From: Tetracentron sinense | Taxonomy: Eukaryota; Streptophyta; Magnoliopsida; Trochodendrales; Trochodendraceae | Assembly (NCBI GenBank): GCA_015143295.1 | Contig: CM026563.1 | Span: 4,650,001-4,714,000 of the forward strand | Direction of reading: 5' to 3' | DNA: 64,000 nucleotides | Shown here: piece after piece, positions 24,250 through 35,490 of the stretch | Layout: each line of letters begins with the position of its first letter | How positions within the stretch are numbered: position 1 is the stretch's first letter | The notes under the pieces: generated by a model | Database searches by the model: none | The model's input: the letters and a program-made list of their open reading frames with translations, nothing else | What the model was told of the DNA's origin: nothing | Made by a program: the position numbers and the translations under genes

Positions 24250-24359
24250 TTTTTTTTTGGTTAAACTGGGGTTGTCCAACCCTTCGGGTCAGGATTAAAT
24301 CCCGAGGGTAGCGACGAGAAGGCATGGGAAGTGGAACTAGGACGTCCGAGTTTACGCCT
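24250..24359 (-). mobile_element. Short SINE-like insertion with 16-bp target duplication
   Basis: AGTGTTGATTTGATTT occurs at 24234-24249 and again at 24360-24375. On the minus strand the 110-bp insert ends in an A-run (plus-strand T-run after 24249). It carries TCGGGATTTAATCC, a weak B-box. Exact duplication suggests a recent insertion. Confidence 0.75.
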
Positions 24360-24463
24360 AGTGTTGATTTGATTTGTCTAATTATCAACATAAGTATATG
24401 CACGGCTCATTGTACGAACACTACAACCAGCCAAGACTACGTGGACATCAAAAGGTAAGGGCA

Positions 24464-24666
24464 TTTTTGTCAAGGCAAAAGAGTAACTCTGGCGGCTGCC
24501 CGAGCGAGGAGCTCGGGCATCCACAATAAATTGGGCTCTCCCCATGAATTGACTTCTTCCCATTTGATATCTTTCCCCTTCAAAACACCACATGCCCACT
24601 GGTTTTGTGGATGCCTGCGCGCCCTGCTCGGGCAGCCGCCATAGCTAATCTTTTGCCATTTGTCAA
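24464..24666. mobile_element. GC-rich foldback element
   Basis: GGCGGCTGCCCGAGC at 24491 and its exact inverse GCTCGGGCAGCCGCC at 24626 extend outward through GGCAAAAGA and its inverse. A second pair, CATCCACAA and TTGTGGATG, lies inside. Unusually GC-rich for the region. Confidence 0.7.
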
Positions 24667-24993
24667 AGGTGCTCTTTAAAGTATTCACAAAGCTTTCCCA
24701 GGTATGGACGCTTTCACCATTATAGTTAGATCGAAAAAGGCCCACACGGCATTGCTGAGTTGGTCTCCCTCTTAAGAGGTTCTCCTTTCAGACTGCTGGC
24801 TTTAGTTACTATCGGCCACAGCTAAGGCTCGTTTTTCTTTCTTTTCTTTTTGCGACTTCCATGCCTATACAGCTGATACGTGGCAATTGAGTGTTTACCA
24901 ATTTCTTCACTTCTACTCTTCTCCTTTTTTCGAAGTCTCGGCTAGAAAATGTGATTCCTCTGAACTGTTCTTTGTCAAGGAAAATAGGAGAGT

Positions 24994-25741
24994 GCTAGCC
25001 ACACTTTCCCTTCCTTCCTATGCACTCTCCCCTTCTAAGGGCAACAAGATAAGAATTTTGTGTATATATGTGATATCACCCAAAGGAAATACAAAAGAAC
25101 GCACGTGATTCATTCCACGTGGGTTACGTTTACTGAGAGGTTGCATTTTTCATTGGTTCAAAGCAAAGAGATTACTCTCTCACAACCTTTCAAATAATTT
25201 AATTCTATGTAGAGTAGAAAACCTAGACTGAATATTATATTATATACCTAATAGAAATCTAACTTGAAACAAACTCTTAATCCAATGAATTAGTCTAAGG
25301 ATACTCTCAAAGTGTACTCTCATATATACTCCCAAATCCTAATTGGTTATCTCAACTATTAAACGGTTATGATTAGAGCTAATGCGGCATTAGAAAAGAC
25401 AAAATAAGCCAACTCAAATCCTGACCCTTAGTGGTTGATTATAAACAGTTAGGATTAGGGAGTATATTTGGGAGTACTCATAGACTGACTAGAGTATATT
25501 TGGGAATACTCATAGACCGATTCTAATCTAATTAGGCAAAATCCTAAAAATTGCTTGAAAGCATGTGAGTGGCGAAATTTTTTTCCGAGGGGGAGTTGAC
25601 TTTGAGTGTAACGAGGGACCCTGTTGAGCATTACTAAAGTTGTAAACAAAACAAATTGCTCAAGTTTGTAGGCCTCATCCCAAAATTTTTGTCTTCTTAC
25701 CCTGAAAAAGGAAGAGTGCAATAAGGAAGAGTGTGGCTAGC
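24994..25741. mobile_element. Inverted-repeat element, 748 bp
   Basis: Perfect 12-bp ends GCTAGCCACACT and AGTGTGGCTAGC, with further inverted GCACTCTCC/GGAAGAGTGC words. A second inverted pair inside (about 25320-25480: ATATATACTCCCAAATCCTA against TTAGGATTAGGGAGTATAT) suggests a nested MITE. Confidence 0.6.
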
Positions 25742-26545
25742 AAAATCCATGAAGATAAGGTTGGATGCCACTTCTCCTACCAAACTCAAACCCTAACTTT
25801 GTAGGGTTTCATACTATACTAACAAATGTATGAGTTGTGGCCCTTGTGGGTTTAAACTCAAAAAAATAAAGATGGGATAGAATAGACAGCACACAGAGTG
25901 TAAAGCATATTGAGAACATGAATAAATCATGCAATCAACTTTTCTTCAGATAAAAGTCTCCCCAAAAGAAGGCACTAGATTCTCTAGTTGAGATAGTGGT
26001 ACTTGGCCTTGACCTCTCTTTAGTTTCAAGATAGAGAAATATCTTCATGATTTGAATCCTCAATCCTTTTGGGGGGAAAAGTCCAATCCAAGTATTCTAT
26101 GAAGCTTATACATGATTATTGTAATATGCTAATTGATTTGCACCATCTGATAATGCCACTAAAATCTCGATTAGGATTTATCGTACAATTGGATTGTCCG
26201 ACAATCGAATGAGAGAGAGAGATTTGGCGGATCATTCAATTGGTCCCCTCTTGAGTGAGTCATTGCCAAGAAATAATTAGATAGATCAAGTGATTCCAAA
26301 CATCCAACAAGATCTGTATCCTTAACACTGTCAATTTTCTCAATTACATTATAAGCAACCGTTGACAAAAATGTTAAAGAGACAAAGATGAGAGTGAGCT
26401 CATGGTTTGCGTAATGTGGCTCTATCCCTATTTTAAAGTCATTGAAGAAAATGTAAAATAATACAGCAAATGCACTACACAAGATGCGTCGGCAAGTCCT
26501 AAACCATTGGATTCAAAGGCGAAAGATCGATGTTTCGAAAACATT
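25742..26545. other. Intergenic stretch, nothing recognised
   Basis: AT-rich. The open stretch 26171-26482 (minus) has hydrophobic segments but no recognisable homology. Confidence 0.55.
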
Positions 26546-26559
26546 AGTAGGGTAAAAAT

Positions 26560-26707
26560 GTAGTTGGCTAGTGTCTTGGGTTTGCTCCTGTGGTCATGTG
26601 TTCAACTCTCACTCCTTGATCAGGGTATCCATAGAAAAAATTTCGAGTGGATCCCCGAAAGGAACTAGTCCTTGGCTCGAAGGCTTTAGGACACTCTCCG
26701 TTACCAA

Positions 26708-26740
<33 letters not shown>
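26560..26740 (+). mobile_element. tRNA-type SINE with (AAT)n tail
   Basis: A-box-like TAGTTGGCTAGTG and B-box-like GTGTTCAACTCTCAC start it. A body with GGAACTAGTCCTTGGCTCGA follows, and the tail is (ATA)n. Near-repeats AAAATGTAG and AAAAGTGTAGG flank it. The 3' half matches the fragment at 62862-62962. Confidence 0.65.
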
Positions 26741-26741
<1 letters not shown>

Positions 26742-27029
26742 GTGTAGGATTCTCTTAATTAAACCCAATCAACTCATCTCTATGCTTGCATGCATCCTCT
26801 CATCCACAAATTTTGAGGGGATTAAGATTGGACGGCTGAGGTAGTCCGCTCTCGACATTAGGACCTCTTAGACTGGTGGTAGTGGTACGCTTAATTACTT
26901 AACTAACCCTGATCCTCCTGTTCATTTTTCAAGGTTTTTTTTTTCCAGACGGAAAATCTTTGCTCTTTGAATCCCCCAAGTACTTTGTTAGGTGGTAAAA
27001 TTAGTACAATTGAATAATTTAATTTAAAC

Positions 27030-27312
27030 CAAATCCTCTACTGTGTGAGGTCGCCAAGTGTCCCTTTCGACACCCCGTAATTGTGGTTAAGATTCACCCA
27101 CCACTAGGGTTCACCCACCCATCCTTGTTTTTTTTAAAAAATATTAATTCTTTTTTTAAATATTAAAAATAGTTTTTTAATATAAAAATAATAATTACTA
27201 TTTTTTTCTAAAAACCAAGGATGGGTGGGTGAATCTTAACCTCAATAAAGGGATGTGTAAAGGGACATGTGACAACATCAGGGGTGATAACCGGATCACA
27301 CTAGAGGATTTG
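27030..27312. mobile_element. Foldback element of the recurring family, complete
   Basis: Ends CAAATCCTCTA and TAGAGGATTTG. Inner left GTCGCCAAGTGTCCCTTTC, GTGGTTAAGATTCACCCACC and CCCATCCTTG; right CCAAGGATGGGTGGGTGAA and the inverse. TAATTTAATTTA flanks both sides. Confidence 0.75.
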
Positions 27313-27734
27313 ACTAATTTAATTTACCCTCCAGCATTGCTTTCCACCTTCGAGAAGGAAGTTATCCTGTTGTCCTTTCATTTGACAATTTTTTTTGTCT
27401 TCTAACTTTGTACAACACTCATATTTCATACATTCACTTAGAAATGGAGAAACATCCCTACCATAGATTGAACTTTACGCTATTGTCCAAATTCGTTTGC
27501 CAAAATATTGGAGATGCAGGGTAGTGATAGCCATGGAGATGGAGATAGAGATGACAGTTGATTCTTTATTGTATTTGTTGCTTAGTTGGCTTGGTAGTGC
27601 CGCTCTTTGCGCTGCATTGCTGGTCCCAAGTCCGAATAAAGAAAGGTTACATCAGTTGGATAGTTGGTGTGAAAAATTATGCCAAATCCTATGACATAAA
27701 TTCTGAATTACAATTTCGTGCTAATGATAGGGTG

Positions 27735-29235
27735 TTTCAAAGTAGCGATGCGTTTTAATAAGACCTGGCTATAGTGAAGGATTGACTAGGGCGTTCATTG
27801 GAAGTGATGCGTTGCACGACGCTCAATTGCTATGCAAAGTAGGCAAAGTGTTCTCGCGCTAGATTGGACTGGACAAGGCGAGTAAAAAAGCTACTTCATT
27901 AGTAAAATTCATCTTACCACTTGAAATGTGAGGGCTTTAAGAAAAAACGTGGGGTTGTTGGATGCAATGAAAAGAATAGGAATCAACACCTACAAGATTA
28001 AGTATAAATGGGATAAAGCTATGGAGATAAGTAATGGGTACAAATTTGATATTCAAGTGAAAAAGTACTACGAATGAAGTCAGGATATATAATAGCAGAT
28101 GAAGACATTAAAAGTAATATTTGTGTGGGTTAAGAGAGTTTCAAAATAGTGCTAAATGAGATTATAATCAATATTATTACTGCGTATTCATGAAGTAGGA
28201 TTAGAAGAAAGCATTAATGAAAAGAAATTTTGTGAGGAGATGATGTATTACTTCAAGAGATTTTAAGTGGACATACAGAAAATGAAAATAGAGAATAATA
28301 TAGGGGGCATGGAGATTGGTGGTATGAGGATAAAATGAGATAAGAGATGCATGCAATTCTTGAGTTCAACAATATACTACCTCACAATAGTAAATACATA
28401 CTTTCAAAAGAGAGATGAGCATTCAAAAGAGAGATGAGCATTTGATACTTTCAAGAAGTTTAAATTAGAATCAGATTGGCTTTTTTCCACTTAGGATGAA
28501 TGCAACGTGCAAAGATTTTAAGTTTATTCTAAGAAAGAGTGTAGCCACACAACATATGTTAGTAGTCATAAATCTTTGTATTAAGAGTTGGAAGATAAAT
28601 AATAAAAAATGCCCAAAAAAGAAGGTCGTAGAATCCAAAAGGAGACAAAGTGATTGCTTAGGACAGATTGATAAAGGAAGGAATATGGAACCTTAAAGCA
28701 AAAACAATTAGAATGTGGGTTGAAAATGCTCATTGTATTAAATGATTGGAAAAAGAGGTCCTAGGAGAATCTAAAATAACAAACCAATTGCATAAAAAAA
28801 AACTTGATGGTGAAGTGATTATGCTCAAAAAGATCTTAGAGAAAATAGGTTGTTCAACAATATTTGTTAAAGAATTAGAAATCAAAACCTTTTTTTTGGT
28901 CATCTCAAGTTTAGGGTTAACAGGGGTTAGTATCTGCTCTAAGGGTCAGTGGGTTAATTCCTAGCATTTGAAGCTTGGCTAAGGGTGGCGACACATCCCT
29001 CGGGATCGATCCCGGGACCTCCCTCTTAGTGAGGGGATACATTACCACTAGGCTAGCCCCACGGTGTATTATAAATGAGAAGCTAAAACAATGTACAAAT
29101 GCAAAAAGGAAAGCTTAAAAAGTAATATTCAAGCAAAATATATGACTTATGATGACTAATATGATAAGTTATTCACAAGAGATGATAGAAAAAATGTCTA
29201 AAAAATTACAAAAATTAGACACCTAAATCATAATA
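27735..29235 (+). pseudogene. RTE-type LINE fragment (endonuclease part), left copy
   Basis: Decayed non-LTR retrotransposon of the plant RTE clade. The 5' leader near 27780-27880 (GCGTTGCACGACGCTCAATT) precedes an AP-endonuclease-like region. Recognisable pieces include VDAMKRIGIN and KWDKAMEISNGYKF (about 27950-28060), and TCKDFKFI, SVATQHMLVVINLCIKSWK (about 28500-28600) and EVLGESKITN (about 28755). A piece after the SINE (29075-29235) continues with YDDLYDKL-like residues spread over frames. Several frameshifts and stops; no start or full-length frame. Confidence 0.75.
28893..29068 (-). mobile_element. tRNA-derived SINE, minus orientation
   Basis: On the minus strand it begins GTGGGGCTAGCCTAGTGG (A box TAGCCTAGTGG), then GGGATCGATCCC (B box), and ends in an A-run (plus-strand T-run at about 28890). 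Length about 175 bp. It lies inside the LINE fragment and is also in the right copy, so it predates the duplication. Confidence 0.75.
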
Positions 29236-30070
29236 AATGCATTCAGGGTGATGACTGGAATTGTTAGTGGTTTTCGCTGAATTTTTCCAAACATATTATC
29301 GATGCATTATCCTAAATATTTGGGTACAACAACAAATATTCTGTTTTGCCATTCAGTTTGATCAAAAGTCACAATTTTGGTTAAGTCATGTATTATCAAT
29401 ATTTTTTCATTAATTTTATTCGCATCATTTTTTGCACTCCCCTCCCATTTAGAACCTTCAACGTGCACTAGTTCACTTCTCCATGTGGGAGTTGTTAGTG
29501 GCCTTCATTGAATGTGTTCAACCTATCTCAATCAACACACATTTATTTTATTACATACTAGAGCAACACCAATATTCTCTCGAATGCGCTCATATCATGT
29601 TGTATCTTTCATTGTCCAAACACTCATCTATCTCAACTTCTCATATCGGCCACACTAATTTTATTAATATGTTGATTCTTACTAACTCAATATTCAATTC
29701 CATTAAGTATAACATGTCTCTTATAATTTTTTTTGTTAGTTTGATCAGGATGCGCAAACCACAACACTTCAAAAACAATTCTCCACTTTAGTCATCTAAT
29801 TCTAATTTTATGAACATCTTTAATCTTTCAATCATTGTGAATAATGGAACAAATATATCGAAACTGGTTGCTTTGAGTCATCTCTTAGTTATCTATCTTA
29901 ACAACCGTCTCCACTATATTTATTTATTTACTAAAATTGCATTCTATATTATAGTCTTGGTTCGGGCTTATTTCAATATCCTTCTATGATTCTGATTTTG
30001 CATTTATCATTCATTAATATTATATCATCTGCAAATAACATACATCAAAAGACCTCATTTTGAATATAAG
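29236..30070 (-). pseudogene. RTE-type LINE fragment (reverse-transcriptase C-terminal part), left copy
   Basis: Minus strand. The LFADDIILMND catalytic box lies near 30020-30055. Downstream is ERIRENIGVAL (about 29570-29600), from the conserved RTE tail normally reading RNEHIRENLGVAPI..KIRESRLRWFGHVQRRP. The 3' UTR contains CCTAAATATTTGGG (about 29310). It is in opposite orientation to the endonuclease piece at its left. Many stops. Confidence 0.7.
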
Positions 30071-30095
30071 CCGACAATTATATATAATTGCAAAT

Positions 30096-30129
<34 letters not shown>

Positions 30130-30495
30130 CTAATTTATGAATAATGAAATAGGTGTTTTATAGGGATGAACATTTTATTCAGATCCACCCTAAATAAAAG
30201 AAGAAAGACAATAGGGAAAAATTGAACAAGTCGTCAATAGCGAAACTCAAGGCTTTATAATAAATCTAGTATTAAAATATAATGATTGATTGTGAAGAAT
30301 GTTGTTTTGGATTTAGGTTGTAGAATACCAAGGGTTCATTTTGAGGGCTTCTATGTGGTAAACATGTAGGGGTGATGATCTTCACTTTGATGGACCCACT
30401 GGAGAGATCCTCAATCCGATGATATTCATCCCATCTATAGAATTCCTTTAATTGTTCATTCTCTTTTGAATGTGGAAAAGATACAATAGCTTGAT

Positions 30496-31030
30496 TAGGG
30501 CTGCACTCAAGCCAAGCTAGTTCATCGGCTCCAAGCTCAAGGTAGACCCTATTTAATTATGCTCAGCTCGAATTTTGGCTTGTTGGACTCAGTTCGACTT
30601 GAGCTCAGCTCGAAATATTATATATATATATATATTACATCTACAATATTTGTTTAGTAATGTTATTTATATTAATACAATTTTTTTTTAAAAATTAATC
30701 ATAGATTGTAATAATTTATAAATAAATTCAAGAGATAGAAATAACAAAAAGAAGCTAAAAGCAAAAACTTTGATCTAACTCTATGCTCTTTGAATCGAAA
30801 GACTATCCTCAAATCTTATTTTCGTATATAAATGTATTAATTTTCTATATTTTTTTTTATATTTTAATTTATTAATAAATCATTTTATTAAAATCATGTA
30901 AAATTAAAGAAAATAATTATGTGAATCAAACTTGATCCAATCCGAACTCGGCTTGGCTTGAATAGAGTTCGAGCTTGAGCTTAATTAAACTTGTTCAAGC
31001 CAAGCTCAAGCCCAAACATTCTAGCTCAAG
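30496..31030. mobile_element. hAT-like element with GAGCTTGAGC-type sub-terminal repeats, left copy
   Basis: Left end TAGGGCTGCACTCAAGCC. Both halves carry CAAGCCAAGCT/AGCTTGGCTTG and GAGCTCAGCTCG in opposite orientations around an AT-rich core. The right end is worn and runs into the right duplication copy. Relatives at 34808, 39144 and 51590. Confidence 0.55.
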
Positions 31031-31432
31031 CCTAAATTATAGGGTGTTTCAAAGAAGCGACGCGTTGCAATAAGAACTGGCTATAGTGAAGTGGGAAAGG
31101 ATTGACTAGGGCATTCCTTGGAAGTGATGTGTTGCACGACGCTCAATTGTAGTGCAAAGTAGGCAAAGTGTTCTCGCGCTAGATTGGACTGGACAAGTGT
31201 GACAGTGTGAGTAAAAAAGCTACTTCATGAGTAAGATTCATCATACCACATGAAATGTGAGGACTTTAACAAAAAACGTGGGGTTGGTGGATGCCGTGAA
31301 AAGAATAGGAATAACATAATGTACCTGCAAGAGATTAAGTATGAATGGGACAAAGCTATGGAAATAGGTAATGGGTACAAATTTTATATTCAAGTAAGGA
31401 AAGTACAACGAATGAAGTAGGGTAATAGTCAA

Positions 31433-31617
31433 TAGAGACACCCCACCTCTTATGTGAGTGGTAGGGGTGTGGCCTTCCAAGGGTGGAGGTCTGGGGATCT
31501 AATCCCCCCAAGGGGTAAGAGTTGCAAGAGCTCCACTACCCAACCAACTTCTAACTGGTTGACTCTACTCACGTAGGTAAATGATATTTGGTCCCTGTGG
31601 GGCCCTCCAAAAATAAT
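31433..31617 (+). mobile_element. tRNA-type SINE, plus orientation
   Basis: Flanks AATAGTCAA (31424) and AATAATCAA (31618). A-box-like GAGTGGTAGGGGTGTGG, B-box GGGATCTAATCCCC, and a short (AAT)n tail. Absent at the equivalent point of the left duplication copy. Confidence 0.7.
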
Positions 31618-31755
31618 AATAATCAAGTGATAGGTTGAGATACCATTCAAAATAGTGCTAAAGAGATTATGATCAATATTATTAATGCGTATACATCAAG
31701 TAGAATTAGAAGAAAGCGTTAAAAATAAATTTTGTGAGGAGATGATGGATTACTT

Positions 31756-31913
31756 TTTCTTTTTTTTGATAAATGTGGGGTGTTCGATGCTCAAAACTAT
31801 GACTAATCCCCACGTGCTGCAAGGGGGTACCTTCCCCTGGCAACCGATAATGCGGGTGCACCCAGACTCGATCTTGAGACCTCCGGGTCTACGGTTCATC
31901 TTCCGACGAGGGT
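31756..31913 (-). mobile_element. SINE with perfect 15-bp target duplication
   Basis: GATGATGGATTACTT at 31741-31755 and 31914-31928 flanks 158 bp. On the minus strand it carries CTCAAGATCGAGTCTGGG (B-box-like) and ends in an A-rich tail. The left duplication copy shows the empty site (GATGATGTATTACTT). Confidence 0.8.
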
Positions 31914-32225
31914 GATGATGGATTACTTCAAGAGATTCAAAAGGAGAAAGAATATATATATGATTGACTTAAGTGGACATATAGAAAAAGAAAGCGGAGA
32001 ATATTACATGGAGTATGGAGATTGGGGGTATGAGTATAAAATGAGACAAGAGATGAAATTCTTGAGTTCAACCATATATGATCTCACAATAGTAAATACT
32101 TACTTTTTAAAGAGAGATGAGCATTTGGTTCTTTCAAGAAATTGACTTTTTTCTACTTAGGGTGAATGAACTATCGACCGCAAAGATTCTATGCTTATTC
32201 CAAGAGAAAGAGTCTAGCCACACAA

Positions 32226-34366
32226 TGTAGAATCTCGGACCTTTTTCCCTTGTTCTTGTCTTGTTTACTAAGGGTATTGTTGTCATTTTTGCGTTCTATG
32301 CTTGGGTGTTTAAAGTTAAGTAAGTTGTAGGGTTTAAAATGATGAAATCCCAAATTTAGGACCTCTGATCGATCGGACCGTTCAGACTGATTGATCGGAT
32401 GGTGGCAGAAACACAACCCAGACAACCTGTCTCGATTCGATCGATTGGACTTGGTCGGGTGATCGATCAGGCAGCTCCAATCGACCGGATGACGCCAGCT
32501 CGATGGATCGGTTAGCACCAAAAAATTTGCCCAGTTTCGCCCAATCGATCAGAACTAACCTCCGATTGATCGGAGCGCACAATTTTCGTTTTTAAGACCC
32601 TCAAATTACGAATTTTAGGGTTTTAACCCATATGACTATAAATAGAAGTTCTATTTCGGGATTTTAGAGTGTTCTAAATATTACTAATCTAATTTGGCAA
32701 AGGAAGAGAGAAAACCTTGAGTTCTCGAAGGGGTTTTGCTTGGAGAAGAAGGAGATAGCTTGTGAATTGCAAGAAAAGCTTGAAAATCAACATCAAACCT
32801 TCTTGAGAGCGTTTTGAATCGAAAGGAACAATCCCAAAGGTCGATATACTATTCAACTCACTTCTATTATGAACTTATGTATGTTTAAGATGATTTAAGA
32901 TAGAAATGATGGATTATTGACATGATTCTGATAAGATTATGGTTAATAATATGAGGATTATGGGTTATTAGGAATGAGTATGACTATATGAATATAATAT
33001 GAAGTTTTATTATGAAATGGATGACGTTTAGTCTTAAGAATGAAGTAAATGGAGGATGAGAATGGATGTGGATGAATTTGTGGTTTTATATGATTGTTGG
33101 ATTATGTACAAATAGAGGATGTGAATATATGTGGATGGATTCATGGTTTATATGGTTGGTGGATTGTGTAAAAATGGAGGAAGGGTATATATGACGGAGG
33201 ATGATTATTTTTAGAGATTGATGTTTGTGAAATTACTATGAACTATGATAAGGTAATACATATATGTAATTGTTATGTTAAATTATGTCTTAATTATGTT
33301 GTATGGTGATCAATGTTCGAGAATGTTAAAGCTTAAAGGAAAACTTCCATATTGAGAATTTTTCAACCAGAGAGATGTAACCTGATAAAATTTCTTAGCG
33401 GATGATTGGAATCTAAGGGATGACCGCTTAGAATGTTTATTACGACACTTATGCACAAACCCACATGTGTGTTAAGATAAGAGTCTCACAAGTCACAGAT
33501 ATGGACCACAATGCCTTGTAGGACTGTATACAAAGGAGGAGATCTGATAAGTCCGATGAAGGATATAACAAGTCTGATAAGGGAGTGCATGCTTATTATT
33601 AAGTAGCTCTAAGACTCATAAGCATAAACATTGCATAAGACTGATAAGGATTTGAATAAACCTGATGAGAGATTTGAATAAGTTGCTCAAAGACTCATAA
33701 GCATAAGCATCTCATAAACACGTGGTCTCATAAGCATAATCATATCATAAGCACGTTGTCTCTTAAGTCTAAGATTTTCACAAGTACACGAGTCAAAATG
33801 ATGATATGATGTATATGAGCACATGTTCTTCCGCACTCTGATTATGTTATTATGTTATTGGTTATGATACTAACTAAGTGCATGGACAATTGTGGTTGGT
33901 TGAATTTTATATACACCAAGTGTTTTTGTACCTAGCCAAATTTTTGTCTTGGCAGGTGTGGAGCCCAAGATTGTAGGTGAGCCTTGAGTTGAGGAGGCTT
34001 ATGGAGTAGAGGAGGAAATTGATCAATTTGCTGAGGGAGAGCGAGATTTGGACAGGTGGCCATATCACTAGGCCTTTACTTTTGAGTTGTGAGGAGTTTT
34101 TGTATTAGACTTACTATGTCTTAGATGATGTTGCTTATCAGATTACTTTATAGTTGGGTATCAGACTATTATGGTTATGGTGAGTTATGTATATGTTAAC
34201 CATAGACTTGTGTATGATGGTTTGGTTTTTATATCGAAATTTTATTGTTGTCATTTTTGGAAACTCGCGTTTAGCATGTCTTTTATGTCATGGGATTTAT
34301 GCAAGTTTAAGAAATGTGGCGACCTAAGGTCCCATTTTGGTCAAGGTGGGATTTGGGGTTGCTACA
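32226..34366 (+). mobile_element. LTR-type element, probably a solo LTR, about 2.1 kb
   Basis: TGTAGAATC...GGTTGCTACA ends inserted into the right LINE copy. A TATAAATA at 32637-32644 suggests plus orientation. Upstream of it lies a cluster of GATCGATCGG-like words (32366-32575); downstream are repeats with GGATGTGGATG (33060-33160) and CTCATAAGCATAA (33615-33750). No protein domain seen. A fossil; its flanks have drifted. Probably a Gypsy-type plant LTR, which is inference. Confidence 0.6.
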
Positions 34367-34700
34367 TCCAACATAGGTTAATACCCATAAATCTTTGTAT
34401 TACGAGTTGAAAGATAAAAGATAAAAAAATTGAAATAAGGTTGTAGAATTCAAAAGGAGACAAAGCGATTGCTTAGGGACAGATTGATAGAGGGAGAAAT
34501 ATAGAAACCTTAAAGCAAAACAATATGGATGTAGGTTGAAAAGGCTCATTGCATTAAATGATTGGAAAAAGAGGTCCTAGGAGAATCTAAAATAACAAAC
34601 CAATTGCATATAAAAAAAACTTGGTGGTGGAGTGATTATGTTCAAAAGGATGTTAGAGAAAAGAGGTCATTCTACAATATTTGTTAAAGAATTAGAAATC
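34367..34700 (+). pseudogene. RTE-type LINE fragment, right copy, continuation
   Basis: Parallels 28550-28890 of the left copy (CATAAATCTTTGTATTA, GAGACAAAG, GTCCTAGGAGAATCTAAAAT). The minus-strand SINE follows at about 34708-34807 and resumes at 35265-35340 after the hAT-like insertion. Confidence 0.7.
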
Positions 34701-34807
34701 AAAACCTTTTATTTTTGGTCATCTCAAGTTTTGGGAATTGGGGTTAGTATATGCTCTAAGGGTCAGTTAGATTAATTTGCCTAGCATTTGAAGCCTGGCT
34801 AAGGCGA

Positions 34808-35264
34808 AAGGGGTATATTCGAGCCTGGCTTAATTGGCCTTGCTCGGCTTGGCTTGGTTTGAAATTTTTTCATCTATGCTCGAGCTCGGTTAGGCTCGAG
34901 CTCAAATTGATTCGAGCTCGAGCCGAGCTTGGCTTGGCTTGGCTTGAGCTCAGATTGAAAAATAAATTTTAAATAAAAATATTAATATTTTTATTATATA
35001 TAAAAATATATAATAATTATATTATTATATATAATAATGATATATATATATATTATATATAATATTCAAGTTGAGCCAAGCTTGAACCGAACCGAGCCTC
35101 AATTGAGCCGAGCCGAATCAAACATGCCTTGGCTTGAGCTCGACTTGAATACATTTTCAAACTCAAAAAATAACTTGACTTGATCGAGCTCATTTTTCGA
35201 GCTCAAGCAAGGCTTAATCGGGCCGAGCCGAACTTCGAGCTAGCTCTGTTCGGATACACCCCTA
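34808..35264. mobile_element. hAT-like GAGCTCGAGC element inserted in a SINE
   Basis: Left AAGGGGTATATTCGAGCC, right GGATACACCCCTA. Sub-terminal GGCTTGGCTTGGCTTGAG and GAGCCGAGCCGAA words in opposite orientations. It splits the SINE that is whole in the left duplication copy. Confidence 0.65.
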
Positions 35265-35490
35265 AGTAGCAACGCACTCGTCAAGATTGATCCTGGAACC
35301 TTCCTCCTAAGAGGGGATACACTACCACTGGGCCACAATGTTTTAGAAATGAGAACCTAAAAAATGTACAAATGCTAAAAGGAAAGCTAAAAAAGTAATA
35401 TGTTAAAGCAATATAAGGCTTGTGATGACTTATAAGTATTCACAAGAGATGATAGAAAAACTTTCTAAAAAATTACAAAAATTAGATACC

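Larger units (their letters stand above)
27725..31032. repeat. Segmental duplication, left copy (compact)
   Basis: Starts ATAGGGTGTTTCAAAG and runs through the RTE endonuclease piece, a SINE, an inverted RTE reverse-transcriptase piece, a GA run and a GAGCTCGA-type hAT-like element. The same parts in the same order and strand form the right copy from 31033. Confidence 0.85.
31040..32225 (+). pseudogene. RTE-type LINE fragment, right copy, first part
   Basis: Repeats the leader GCGTTGCACGACGCTC-like block and the endonuclease region. The best-preserved piece (31912-32145) reads MMDYFKRFKRRKN, LSGHIEKESGEYYMEYGDW and YDLTIVNTYFLKRDEHLV, matching the metal-binding endonuclease core region of RTE LINEs. 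Interrupted by two SINEs, then by the LTR at 32226. Pieces continue at 34367-34700 and 35340-35490. Confidence 0.75.

Noticed and set aside
28893-29068. Functional tRNA gene
   Set aside because: A and B boxes are present but there is no cloverleaf, and a retroposon body with an A tail follows; it is a SINE.
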